Notes under the pieces: model-generated
The model's database searches: none
Seen by the model: the letters and a program-made list of their open reading frames with translations, nothing else
What the model was told of the DNA's origin: nothing
Part shown: positions 57,001 to 64,000 of the stretch, one piece after another
How positions within the stretch are numbered: position 1 is the first letter of the stretch
Layout of the letters: every line of letters starts with the position of its first letter
Position numbers and translations under genes: made by a program
NCBI GenBank assembly: GCA_038380795.1
Contig: CM076265.1
Location: 806,001 to 870,000, forward strand
Length of the DNA stretch: 64,000 bases
Origin: Pyrocephalus nanus
Taxonomy: Eukaryota; Chordata; Aves; Passeriformes; Tyrannidae
Direction of reading: 5' to 3'

Positions 57001-60000
57001 TCTGCTTTGCTCTTGGCTGAACATACTACATTTACTGGAATATTTTTGTCTTGACAAGTTCTGGAGGCTAAATTCTAGATAAGTTTAGAAACCTGTCAGT
57101 GATAAACCTCTCTTGCAGTTCTCTTTTCTGTGTGGTAGGAGCCTCAAGTTAACCAAAAGAGTAGCAGCTCTGTACTACTGAAAAGAGGAATAATTCATCT
57201 CAAGGTTTCGAGACCGTGGGTGACTTAAATGTGAGGGGTGAAGTCCACAAGTACTGAAGTCCTGAGTATTAAAAATCTGAGGCTTAAAACAAAAATCAAG
57301 ATTTGGTAATTAGAGAGGCAAGGAGCTGTATAAAAATAGAAAATTCAGTTTCATACATATTAGAGCAAAAGGTTTCACTTGAGAGAGGCAGATGCTGCCT
57401 GGTAGTGTGACAGCCATGAGCTGGCCTGAGATGATCTCCATCAGCACTGCACTTCTTCCAAGTTTCGTCATATCCCTAAATTCAGAAAATGGAGGATTGT
57501 TTAGAAGTCAGCTGCTAACATTACACTGGACTTTTAAGCCCTTCCCATGGAGTAAGCATTTGGACAACACCCTCAGACATGTGATATGATTCTTGGGGTT
57601 GTCCTGTGCAGGACCAGGAACTGGACTCGATGATCCTTGTGAGTCCCTTCCAACTCAGGATGTTCAATGATTCTCAGAATACTTTTTCAACTCTGTGATA
57701 TCTTTACCCACCAGAACTCGCCCAATGACCTCCAGATGCTCTCTGATGCACCTGCCCACCATCTTTTTTGCCTTTTGCCACCCGTTCCACCGACTCAGAA
57801 TTCATTACCAGAAGTACTTGCTGTTGTTCAGGTGAGAGAGCAACTGAATATAAACTTGGATTCTGATACAGTTGAGTGGCTGTAGGAGAAGACATTGTTT
57901 TCTCTGTTAATGGTTTTTGCCTGCCTTGGCAGGTGTGCATGGAGGGAGAGATCTCCCGCCAGTCCATCATGAACAGCCTGTCGAGGGGAAAGAAAGCCTC
58001 TGGTGATCTCATCCCCTGGACCATTTCAGAGCAGGTGAGCAGTTCAGCTGTGTCCTTGCCCCAGCTATATTTTCAGCACCACTTCTTATTCCCAGAGCAC
58101 CCATCTGTGTTGTTTAAACTGACATTCTGTGTGCTGTGCAGTTCCAGGATCCGGATTTCGGGGGCCTGTCTGGCGGGCGCGTTGTTCGCATTGCGGTTCA
58201 CCCGGACTATCAGGGGGTAAAGTATTTCCTGTCATGTCCTTCTCCAGGGAGCTGCTCAGTGGCAAAAAACCCCACATTTTTGCAGTGACTGAGTGTTGTC
58301 TGCACTGATTGTTAATGGGTGTTAAGGGGAGAATGTTGCTGCTCTGTCTTACAAACCAGAGCCATCTGTGTGCTTACACCGCTGTTTGTTCCTGCTCTGC
58401 AGATGGGCTATGGCAGCAGAGCCCTGACCTTGCTGCAGATGTACTATGAAGGCAAATTCCCCTGTCTGGAAGAAGAAACAATTCAAAAGCCAAAAGAAAT
58501 TGCAACTGTAAGCAGTGAGGTATGGAACTTAGTACCTTTTTCGTTTTCTGCCATTGGCAGTTTTCACTGTAAGTCTGCGTAACAATTCCTTTCTGTAAGG
58601 GGGAAATTTAATTTTTATACAGAGGGAGAGCTTTGATGTGCAGGTTTCTGCAAGGATTGCTGCTAACCCATTTGCACTCTCTTTTTCAGACTGTTGGTTT
58701 GTTAGAAGAGGTGGTGACACCTCGCAAAGATTTGCCTCCTTTGCTTCTCAAGCTGAGCGAGAGACAAGCTGAGAACCTGGACTATCTCGGGGTGTCTTAC
58801 GGCCTAACACCGAGATTGCTGAAGTGAGGCTTTATTTCCTAATTGCATCCAGTGCAAAAACACAGCTATGTAAATAACAAATATAATAATGTATATTGTT
58901 TGGGTGCAGATGCTTTAGCCCTTGGATATTCCTTTACCTCAGTTTCTGAAAGTGGAACAGCTCCAAGCCGACTTCTCCTGTAGGGTCTGTCCTATTGTAC
59001 ACCACATAAAGGTCTTAAGTGCATCATTCTGGGTAGTTTCTCCTCAAACTCCTTCTGAGGGCAAACCCATTCCCTTCTTGGTTGCCTCTGGGAGCCTTCT
59101 AAACAAATAATGAGCTTTAATTGCTCAGTTTTTCCAGAATGTAGAAGTAAGAGCAGCCTGTGATAAGTAGGGAGAAGTTAAACGCTAATTCCTGTGACCT
59201 GCTGACTTCAAAGTTAGTTTTTTGTTTCCTGACTGATGTGAGTGCTTTTTACCAGCAACTGCAGCTGCTTCTTGCTTTACTTACCATGGAGGAGCTGAGT
59301 TACTGCTGCAGTAAATGATTTATTAATATTTCTCAAGTTTTAGCTCCACAGTTTTTATATAAAATCCCTTAGGAGTTTGGTAGATATCAAGTGTGTCATT
59401 AAGGTCTCCCTTCTTGTTGATTAGGCTTTGAAAGATCAAACATTAAAGAACATCCTTCCTTAAGAAATTTTTACATATTCCACATTTTGCAGCAGTGTTA
59501 TTGGTCCAAAGCTCATCTGCCTGTTTTTTAGAGGAGGCAGCGTGGGAAATACAATAACTCTGAGATCGTGTCTGTCTTTGAAAGTTTGTTGATTTTTTTG
59601 ATATTGTAGTCATAATTTGCCACTCCTTTGAGGCAGAACCTCAGTTTGGTTGCTGTTACTGCTTTCAGTATTCATTTCACTGCTTGGTGGGGCGTTTCAG
59701 AGACTCACCAGTTGTCCTGGTACAGCGAATAAATTGCATTTAACCACAAGTATTCTGTGCAATCAGCAACTCTGTGATTCTCAGAGTGTTTTTTCTTCTC
59801 CCAGGTTTTGGAAACGGGCTGGGTTTGTGCCAGTTTATTTGAGGCAGACACCAGTAAGTACCACGCTGTTTCTGAGGGAAAATCCAGCCCAGCTGAAATC
59901 CCTGGGCATCTTTCTGTGAGATGTGATTGGGACAGGAATGTTTTCTGAGGCTGCTTTTAGGGTTTGGTTTATGTTCATTTTTGTTCTTTGGGCCTGTCCA

Positions 60001-63000
60001 GTTAACTAAAGGAGTAAAGATTTTAGGATTGTGATTGTGGGACTCTTAAGTAGTTTTCACTTTAAAATTCAGAGCAGAGGTGCAGCTTTTTAATTATTAA
60101 TTAAAATTAATGTGGATTATTGGTAAAATACCTGAGATTTACCAAATTCTAGCAGTTCATAGGTTTTCCATTAGATGGTGGTGATCAGTAGCAGTTGATC
60201 CATTTGTAGTTGTTGCTGATTTAGGAGATAATTTGCCTTCCTCAGCTGAGCACAGAGTGCAAAAGGTTCATTGGGATGGTGGGAAATCCATCCCAGAATC
60301 ACAGAATTGTGTCTCATTTATCAGAATGACCTGACTGGGGAGCATTCCTGCATCATGCTGAAGATGCTGAATGAAGAGGACTCTGATCAGGAGCCCTGGC
60401 TCACTGCCTTCTGGAAAGGTAACTCTGACCTTGCTAACCACAGAGGAATTCTCTGGGATCCTTATCCTGCAGGTCCACAGAGGTAATTTACTGTGTGATC
60501 CTGTCCTGTAGATTTTAGGAGGCGGTTCCTTTCCCTGCTTTCCTACCAGTTCAGCACATTCTCTCCCTCGCTGGCACTGAATATTCTGCAGAACAAAAAT
60601 ATCAAACAGCAGCCACAACCACGTGAGTACCCTGGGTCACAGTGTTCTTGTGATCCAGAAAAATGCTTCTGTTTCTAATTAAAGCTAAAACATCATTTTC
60701 TGCCACTGAAAACAGGTAGTGGGGGGCTTTTTTGCTGTTTTTTTTTTGTGAGGTGTTTTTTTTTCCACCTTGCATTTTTTGATCTAAGATTTAAGTAACA
60801 TTAAATTAGAGGGCTCCTGACTGTTACAACTAAATGAATGACAGAGCACAGATGGAGACTGACACCTGCTAGATCCAGTGTGGAACTAAAAGAGAAGCCT
60901 TGAACAGCAGCAGGCACTGGAAAAGAAGGGGCCAGACACTTCTAACACCCCCTTCTGGCTCAAAAGCAAGTTGCTGCTTTCTCAGGATCCGTAACAGAGG
61001 AGAGAACTTGGGAACCTGTGTCTGGTGGGTTTGGGTGTCTCCTTGGTGAGAGAGTTTTGGTTGCTGCTACCAGGGAACAAACCTCTTTTACAGCAAAACC
61101 AGTGTAAGTAATTAAAGACTGGGCAAATTGTGTTTCTCAGCCTTCAGTGTTTTCAGTCTTTGGCATATTTAAGTTGATATACTGGTCTGTTTTGACAGCT
61201 GCAGTGTTTTCCATATGGATGTATGTCTGCCTGAAAAGCCTGGATTAGCCAAGCCAGCCTGGGTAGCAGAGTCACTGAATTCTGAATTGTGTGGGGTGGC
61301 ATTTGGCCTTTCTCAGTAACAGGAAGAACGAAGTGTTGAACTTCAGCCCTGAGGAACAGTCGGGGTGGTGTTTGGTTTGACACCAGTGCTGTGTGTGTGC
61401 CCTCAGCCATCAGCCGAGCTGAGCTGGAGTCCCTTTTCATCCCCTACGACCTGAAGAGACTGGAGATGTACTCTCGGAACATGGTGGACTATCACCTCAT
61501 CATGGACATGGTTCCCACCATCGCCAGGATGTTCTTCCTCAGCCAGATGGGGGACATGTCCCTCTCTGCTGCACAGTCGGTGGGTGCGGCTGGGACGGGG
61601 CCAGGGCTTGGGAAGGCACAGGGGGTGCAGTGGGAAATGTGTGTTTGGATTTGCTTCTGTAACGTCTCGTTTCCTCAGGCCCTTTTCCTAGGGATTGGCC
61701 TCCAGCACAAATCCCTGGAGCAGCTGGAGAAGGAGGTGGAACTGCCCAGCAGCCAGCTGATGGGCCTCTTCAACAGGATCATCCGCAAAGTCGTGCAGGT
61801 ACAGCTTTGCCTCGGTTTTGTGGGACCACAGTGGAGTTCCAGGGCTAACAGAAAGTATGGCACTAATGGAAAGCTGAATCAGAGCTGTGCATCTCAAACG
61901 AGTCCCCAGTGATTGGCTGTATACTTCTTTGTAAGGTGGGAAAATCCCAGTAGAAAAACCAGGTATTTGTGGCCTTGATTTGTAAATCCAAACTCCCTTG
62001 GCAGCGGGGGTTGGGACTGCATGATCCTCGAGGTCCCTTCCAAACCAAACCATTCCATGACTGTATATAGTGTTATCCCAAATAACACTGCTTGTCCTAT
62101 GGTTTTGAATGTTGAAATGTCCTGAGAAAAATGCTGGGCATAAAATCCGTGTTGCCAGCTGAGCCTGCTCCGTTTGTTTAACACTCTTCACTGCCTTGGT
62201 GGCATCTCAGCTTTTCTTGGGAAAAAAAAAAATGCAGAGGTAGACTTGAAGTCCAGTGAAAGAACTGGGAAGTTTTGGATGTGGTTTTCTGGTTTTCTTT
62301 CTTTCTAAGGTTCAGGATACACAGCAAAGCTGCTGCAGCCTGGTGTTTGTCATTGTAGAAGTGATAAATGATGCTTAATTAAATTAAGCATGTTGTAAAC
62401 TGTGAGTTCTCTACATTTACGTGACATTGAGTGCTGACTGGTTGTAGATTGATGCTTTTTATAAAAGCTGTCTTTACATGTGTTGGGTCCCTTCATTTTC
62501 AGCTGTTCAACACAGTCCAGGAAAAAGCTGTGGAGGAGCAAATGGCAGCAACAAAGGATGTTGTGATGGAGCCAACGCTGAAATCCTTAAATGATGATTT
62601 GGTAATTACAAACTTTCTTCTTGGTGTATATATAAACACTTCATGGAGTTCCCATGAGTGTAGGAGCATGGTAATCTAAATTTTCTTGGATGGAAAGAAT
62701 TCCACATCCTGTCTGTCATTTTCTGGTAGCTAAAACCTGACAGGTTTGCATTATGTGCTTGTAGAGCTGTGCTTTGTTAAGCTGCAGTGTGGATTTTTCA
62801 CAGAAAATTACAATTATAAGGAAGGAAATAATATAAACATTATGTAAACATTATGTAAATAATGTAAACATAAACAATTACATAACAGAAGCTTTTCTGG
62901 TGTTTGTTTATAAGGGATATATTCCTTTTTCAGTGGGAAAGGCATTTTCCTCCCATTGCTTTTGCACTTAGGACTTATTGCATCTGCTGTGCTGTCCTGT

Positions 63001-63079
63001 TGTAGGAGGAAGCTGCAAAGGAATTCCAAGAGAAACACAAGCAAGAAGTGATGAAGCTGAAGGAAATGGACCTTACACA
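47957..63079 (+). CDS. NAT10: NAT10, RNA cytidine acetyltransferase, 26 coding exons, 3' end outside the window
   Basis: NAT10 (yeast Kre33, bacterial TmcA family) uses ATP and acetyl-CoA to make N4-acetylcytidine in 18S rRNA, in tRNA together with THUMPD1, and in some mRNA. It acts mainly in the nucleolus and is needed for small-subunit assembly. The exons give 960 complete codons that co-linearly match the human protein (1025 residues) with almost no gaps. Visible sites are the N-terminal MQRRKVDNRIR, Walker A RGRGKS at 286-291 (Lys290), Walker B VVIDEAAA at 385-392, the GNAT acetyl-CoA-binding loop RIAVHPDYQGMGYGS at 628-642 (Gly641), FWKRAGF at 722-728, and the C-terminal helical region. 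The final exons, encoding the basic nucleolar-targeting tail, lie beyond 64000. One intron is U12-like (56313) and one has a GC donor (51040). The start was chosen by homology and context GCAGCCATG. Identity is certain. Confidence 0.98.
48095..48518 (-). repeat. GC-rich minisatellite in NAT10 intron 1
   Basis: Two interleaved unit types of about 27 and 23 nt share the core CTCCCTGACCCCCGCACC. The longer unit starts ACCCACCCGGGGCTCCC and the shorter ACCGGCTCCTCCC. The last five or so units are nearly identical 23-mers, which suggests recent expansion. The + strand is C-rich and the opposite strand G-rich. Long open frames on both strands here are products of the repeat. Confidence 0.93.
48614..48797 (+). 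repeat. diverged tandem duplication of about 95 bp
   Basis: Copy one (about 48614-48690) and copy two (about 48703-48797) share the order (TTTATTTG)n-rich start, ACTTACTT/ATTTACTT, a purine stretch and TTTTCTGGC...GGAGC. Divergence is substantial, so the event is not recent. Confidence 0.7.
49046..49600 (-). mobile_element. CR1 LINE fragment in NAT10 intron 1, antisense, about 550 bp
   Basis: Begins with 'atagaatcacagaattgtt' (antisense 3' tail), followed by 'gttccagtgcccaacaacc', 'tttcccctaatatccaatcc', 'tttctccaggctgacagagg' and 'gctgcagctcttcagtgtcc'. It is the longest CR1 in the window and is 5'-truncated. It has no intact open reading frame. Confidence 0.9.
50116..50207 (+). CDS. NAT10: NAT10 coding exon 2 (residues 37-66)
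   Basis: Acceptor CCTGGCAG|GTGGTG, donor TCAGCAG|GTAAGA, ending phase 2. It encodes VVILHHMLSKATVKARPSVL through KKELGFS. Confidence 0.97.
50490..50661 (+). CDS. NAT10: NAT10 coding exon 3 (residues 67-124)
   Basis: Acceptor TCCTCCAG|CCACAG, donor CTCCAG|GTGAGG, ending phase 0. It encodes HRKKRMRQLQKKIKSGTLNI and on to GNTFGMCVLQ. Confidence 0.97.
50917..51039 (+). CDS. NAT10: NAT10 coding exon 4 (residues 125-165)
   Basis: Acceptor TTCCTAG|GATTTT. The family junction ...TMTM-DVHSRY requires the donor ACCATG|GCACGT, a non-canonical GC. Nearby GT dinucleotides would break the frame or add a stop. Confidence 0.92.
51040..51828 (+). other. NAT10: NAT10 intron 4, apparent GC-AG intron
   Basis: The donor GCACGT is weaker than the usual GC consensus GCAAGT; the acceptor CTGTTTCAG is standard. 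The intron contains a (TTTA)n and poly-T stretch at 51376-51418. Confidence 0.75.
51829..51890 (+). CDS. NAT10: NAT10 coding exon 5 (residues 166-185)
   Basis: Acceptor GTTTCAG|GATGTT, donor GAGAG|GTGAGT, ending phase 2. It encodes DVHSRYRTEAHQDVVGRFNE. Confidence 0.97.
52046..52160 (+). CDS. NAT10: NAT10 coding exon 6 (residues 186-224)
   Basis: Acceptor CGCTCAG|GTTCAT, donor TCCCAG|GTCAGT, ending phase 0. It encodes RFILSLASCKNCLVIDDQLN through a variable Pro/Gln linker (TPVPPQSQ). Confidence 0.96.
52161..53481 (+). other. NAT10: NAT10 intron 6
   Basis: A 1.3-kb AT-rich intron. It has poly-T/G simple sequence at 52380-52410 and a TA-rich low-complexity tract at 53283-53335. Nothing else is recognised. 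Confidence 0.8.
53482..53589 (+). CDS. NAT10: NAT10 coding exon 7 (residues 225-260)
   Basis: Acceptor GCTTGTAG|GAAGAC, donor GATCAG|GTCAGT, phase 0. It encodes EDRLRPQDVELRELKESLQD and on to VDGCKTLDQ. Confidence 0.96.
53754..53887 (+). CDS. NAT10: NAT10 coding exon 8 with Walker A (residues 261-304)
   Basis: Acceptor CCATCAG|GCCAAA, donor TTTTGG|GTGAGT, ending phase 2. It carries TAARGRGKSAALGLAIAG. Lys290 of the P-loop aligns with the ATP-binding lysine of human NAT10. Confidence 0.98.
54132..54225 (+). CDS. NAT10: NAT10 coding exon 9 (residues 305-336)
   Basis: Acceptor CTCTGCAG|TTACTC, donor TATCAG|GTAAGG, ending phase 0. It encodes YSNIFVTSPSPDNLHTLFEF and on to DALQYQ. Confidence 0.97.
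54578..54676 (+). CDS. NAT10: NAT10 coding exon 10 (residues 337-369)
   Basis: Acceptor CTTTCAG|GAGCAT, donor ATCCAG|GTACCT, phase 0. It encodes EHLDYEIVQSLNPEFNKAVV through EHRQTIQ. Confidence 0.97.
55209..55345 (+). CDS. NAT10: NAT10 coding exon 11 with Walker B (residues 370-414)
   Basis: Acceptor CCTTGCAG|TACATC, donor AATGG|GTAAGG, ending phase 2. It encodes YIHPADSVKLGQAELVVIDE and AAAIPLPLVKNLLGPYLVF. The DEAAA box is the Walker B element. Confidence 0.97.
55783..55907 (+). CDS. NAT10: NAT10 coding exon 12 (residues 415-456)
   Basis: Acceptor CTCTGCAG|GTACGA, donor CCTCAG|GTAGGC, ending phase 1. It encodes GYEGTGRSLSLKLIQQLRLQ and a variable stretch SAQSQGTLTAENKATATARL. Confidence 0.96.
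56162..56312 (+). CDS. NAT10: NAT10 coding exon 13 (residues 457-506)
   Basis: Acceptor GTTTGCAG|CTCGTA. The donor GACCT|GTATCCTC is a U12-type 5' splice site, ending phase 2. It encodes ARTLHEISLHESIRYAPGDP through SGCPLPETCD. Confidence 0.95.
56313..56757 (+). other. NAT10: NAT10 intron 13, predicted U12-type (minor spliceosome) intron
   Basis: The 5' end GTATCCTC fits the U12 donor consensus RTATCCTY. TTCCTTAAC at 56737-56745 is a perfect U12 branch-site consensus, with its adenosines 13-14 nt before the acceptor AG. There is no long polypyrimidine tract between branch site and AG. Using this boundary the codon CT|A restores Leu-Tyr-Tyr-Val-Asn, exactly as in the family. Confidence 0.92.
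56758..56854 (+). CDS. NAT10: NAT10 coding exon 14 (residues 507-539)
   Basis: Acceptor GTGCTCAG|ATACTA (U12 intron), donor TACAAG|GTGGAG, ending phase 0. It encodes LYYVNRDTLFCYHRASEVFL and on to YVASHYK. Confidence 0.96.
56855..57714 (+). other. NAT10: NAT10 intron 14
   Basis: An 860-bp intron. The last 160 bp are mostly CR1-derived; the rest has nothing recognisable. Confidence 0.8.
57552..57680 (+). mobile_element. CR1 LINE 3' fragment in NAT10 intron 14
   Basis: Sense CR1 3' end: 'catttggacaacaccctcag', 'ttggggttgtcctgtgcag', 'actggactcgatgatccttg', 'cccttccaactcaggatgtt', 'caatgattctcag'. The tail ends about 35 bp before exon 15, so it supplies or abuts the polypyrimidine region. Confidence 0.88.
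57715..57831 (+). CDS. NAT10: NAT10 coding exon 15 (residues 540-578)
   Basis: Acceptor CCACCAG|AACTCG, donor GTTCAG|GTGAGA, phase 0. It encodes NSPNDLQMLSDAPAHHLFCL through LPEVLAVVQ, the start of the GNAT domain. Confidence 0.97.
57933..58034 (+). CDS. NAT10: NAT10 coding exon 16 (residues 579-612)
   Basis: Acceptor TTGGCAG|GTGTGC, donor GAGCAG|GTGAGC, phase 0. It encodes VCMEGEISRQSIMNSLSRGK and on to PWTISEQ. Confidence 0.97.
58142..58216 (+). CDS. NAT10: NAT10 coding exon 17, acetyl-CoA-binding strand (residues 613-637)
   Basis: Acceptor CTGTGCAG|TTCCAG, donor CAGGGG|GTAAAG, phase 0. It encodes FQDPDFGGLSGGRVVRIAVH plus PDYQG. The IAV and QG residues belong to the GNAT acetyl-CoA-binding motif A. 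Confidence 0.97.
58403..58519 (+). CDS. NAT10: NAT10 coding exon 18 (residues 638-676)
   Basis: Acceptor TCTGCAG|ATGGGC, donor AGTGAG|GTATGG, phase 0. It starts MGYGSRAL, including Gly641 of the acetyl-CoA pocket, and ends in a variable linker (KPKEIATVSSE). Confidence 0.97.
58690..58823 (+). CDS. NAT10: NAT10 coding exon 19 (residues 677-720)
   Basis: Acceptor TTTTTCAG|ACTGTT, donor GCTGAA|GTGAGG, ending phase 2. It encodes TVGLLEEVVTPRKDLPPLLL and on to YGLTPRLL. Confidence 0.96.
58824..59804 (+). other. NAT10: NAT10 intron 19
   Basis: A 981-bp GT-AG intron with nothing recognisable. Confidence 0.75.
59805..59853 (+). CDS. NAT10: NAT10 coding exon 20 (residues 721-737)
   Basis: Acceptor CTCCCAG|GTTTTG, donor GACACCA|GTAAGT, ending phase 0. 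This 49-bp microexon-like piece encodes KFWKRAGFVPVYLRQTP and closes the GNAT fold. Confidence 0.96.
60325..60418 (+). CDS. NAT10: NAT10 coding exon 21 (residues 738-768)
   Basis: Acceptor TTATCAG|AATGAC, donor GGAAAG|GTAACT, ending phase 1. It encodes NDLTGEHSCIMLKMLNEEDS through LTAFWK. Confidence 0.96.
60512..60622 (+). CDS. NAT10: NAT10 coding exon 22 (residues 769-805)
   Basis: Acceptor TCCTGTAG|ATTTTA, donor CAACCAC|GTGAGT. It encodes DFRRRFLSLLSYQFSTFSPS and on to a variable Gln/Lys linker. Confidence 0.95.
60623..61406 (+). other. NAT10: NAT10 intron 22
   Basis: A 784-bp intron with T-rich simple sequence near 60728-60780 and nothing else recognised. Confidence 0.75.
61407..61579 (+). 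CDS. NAT10: NAT10 coding exon 23 (residues 806-863)
   Basis: Acceptor GCCCTCAG|CCATCA, donor CAGTCG|GTGGGT, ending phase 0. It encodes ISRAELESLFIPYDLKRLEM and on to the GDMSLSAAQS segment. Confidence 0.96.
61679..61798 (+). CDS. NAT10: NAT10 coding exon 24 (residues 864-903)
   Basis: Acceptor TTCCTCAG|GCCCTT, donor GTGCAG|GTACAG, phase 0. It encodes ALFLGIGLQHKSLEQLEKEV and on to NRIIRKVVQ. Confidence 0.97.
61799..62502 (+). other. NAT10: NAT10 intron 24
   Basis: A 704-bp intron whose only recognisable content is the short CR1 tail. Confidence 0.75.
61975..62068 (+). mobile_element. short CR1 LINE 3' fragment in NAT10 intron 24
   Basis: Sense 3' end only: 'ggttgggactgcatgatcct', 'cgaggtcccttccaaaccaa' and a tail near 'ccattccatgactg'. 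Well under 100 bp remain. Confidence 0.75.
62503..62601 (+). CDS. NAT10: NAT10 coding exon 25 (residues 904-936)
   Basis: Acceptor ATTTTCAG|CTGTTC, donor GATTTG|GTAATT, phase 0. It encodes LFNTVQEKAVEEQMAATKDV and on to KSLNDDL. Confidence 0.97.
63006..63079 (+). CDS. NAT10: NAT10 coding exon 26 (residues 937-960), last exon in the window
   Basis: Acceptor GTTGTAG|GAGGAA, donor TTACACA|GTAAGA, ending phase 2. It encodes EEAAKEFQEKHKQEVMKLKE plus MDLT. The next exon, expected to begin with the YIIRGDDEEW motif, was not found before 64000. Confidence 0.95.
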
Positions 63080-64000
63080 GTAAGAATTCATCCTTATGAG
63101 TCTCTGATATCCAGGTGGATGCCAGGACACTCGTGTGCCTTGCTGGGATTTGTGCACAAGGCTGTGCTTGCAAACCACCAGTAAATGAGAATTAGCAGTG
63201 GGTAAGACAGTCCTACCCAGGTGACATTAGAATGTGCTGCTCTGCTGTGCTGAGAAAAACTTTTGGACTCTTGTGTGCCTGTGTCACTTAAATGGTAAAT
63301 TATTCACGGCAGTAACTCTTGCTGTGTCTGTCAGCCTTGATCTTGATCTTATATTCTACATAGGTAAAGTATTTAGTTCTAAATTATGGACTGATAAAAC
63401 AAGCTGCCTGGCTGTGGACTGCTTCTAATTTTACAGTTTCCTGCACCCCTAGAAATAGTCGTTATTTTCCTCAAACCAGGATCCCCAGGTCCTGGTGGCT
63501 GCTGTCCTGGGTGTGCAACTCCAGGCAAAACAGTACCTGGAGAGTTTTAATGGGCTCTTCTTTAACAACAACAGCAAAACCAAACCAAACAAACAATACC
63601 CCCCCAAATAAACACCAACCAGAGCTTCCTTTACTCAGTGTGTCAGCAGATTTCTCTCTTTCTGGACCAAGAGGAGTTACACATGCCACTGATCCTCTCC
63701 CTTCTCTCTCTCATCCCACTTTTTGTCCATTAAATCCTGCTTACTGGCATCCCAGGAAAGTTGTCTGTTTTGGCTTTAGATGGATCTCTGTTCGGAGAAA
63801 AGGAATGAAAAGATTCTTTGGATCTTTGTTTGTCTTGTTTGAAGAAAGGATAAGAATGGAAGTGAAGTGACTTGTGAGGCAGTCACACAAGGAAAATAAT
63901 ATAACCAGAATGTTTTAAAAGTGTCAATTATTCCATTTTTAAGCGTTGTTACATACCTGCTTGTCATTTTGGATCACGCTCCCTTGTTTTTTTCCTCACC
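63080..64000 (+). other. NAT10: NAT10 intron 26 (incomplete)
   Basis: No further NAT10 exon is present to the window end. The visible 921 bp hold only simple A/C-rich sequence near 63570-63620. Confidence 0.8.

Noticed and set aside
60290..60324. 'agaatcacagaattg' before NAT10 exon 21 as a CR1 copy
   Set aside because: Only about 15 bases resemble the CR1 tail; no further CR1 body is visible, so it is not called.
63080..64000. Search for the next NAT10 exon
   Set aside because: No splice-flanked sequence encoding the expected YIIRGDDEEW segment occurs before the window end.

Overview
This is a vertebrate nuclear genomic window, almost certainly avian. It contains many CR1 LINE fragments of the bird type, GC-rich CpG-island promoters, compact GT-AG introns, and two conserved housekeeping genes in head-to-tail order on the + strand: CAPRIN1 followed by NAT10. 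In other vertebrates these two genes are neighbours in the same order (human 11p13, with LMO2 on the far side of CAPRIN1). No viral, bacterial or plasmid features, CRISPR arrays or tRNA/rRNA genes were seen.

Layout. Positions 1 to about 18.4 kb are intergenic: no exon could be supported, and the recognisable content is four CR1 fragments, a 26-nt tandem repeat, homopolymer runs and one AT-rich block that looks like a candidate regulatory element. A CpG island (about 18.43-19.96 kb) carries the CAPRIN1 promoter and first coding exon. Eighteen coding exons of CAPRIN1 run from 19111 to 42021 and join in frame to a predicted 691-residue protein. The 3' UTR begins at 42022 and may reach about 46.6 kb, with several AATAAA signals. 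A second CpG island (about 47.6-48.54 kb) holds the NAT10 promoter and its first coding exon. Twenty-six NAT10 coding exons run from 47957 to 63079 and give 960 complete codons. The last roughly 65 residues (basic C-terminal tail and stop) lie beyond the window.

Functions. CAPRIN1 is a cytoplasmic RNA-binding protein that works with G3BP1/2 in stress granules and translational control. NAT10 is the nucleolar RNA cytidine acetyltransferase that makes N4-acetylcytidine in 18S rRNA, tRNA and some mRNA. They are separate transcription units that both act on RNA; nothing in the sequence shows a shared promoter.

The most interesting details concern splicing and the NAT10 5' end. NAT10 has one intron with strong U12-type (minor spliceosome) signals. 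Each gene has one intron whose only frame-consistent donor is GC. CAPRIN1 lacks about 19 residues found in the mammalian protein, apparently because an acceptor moved into the exon. Twelve tandem GGGANN hexamers sit immediately upstream of the NAT10 start codon and could form G-quadruplexes, and a C-rich minisatellite fills the start of NAT10 intron 1. I did not find evidence of a wholly new biological system. Comparisons with the human proteins are from memory of the family, not from an alignment run here.
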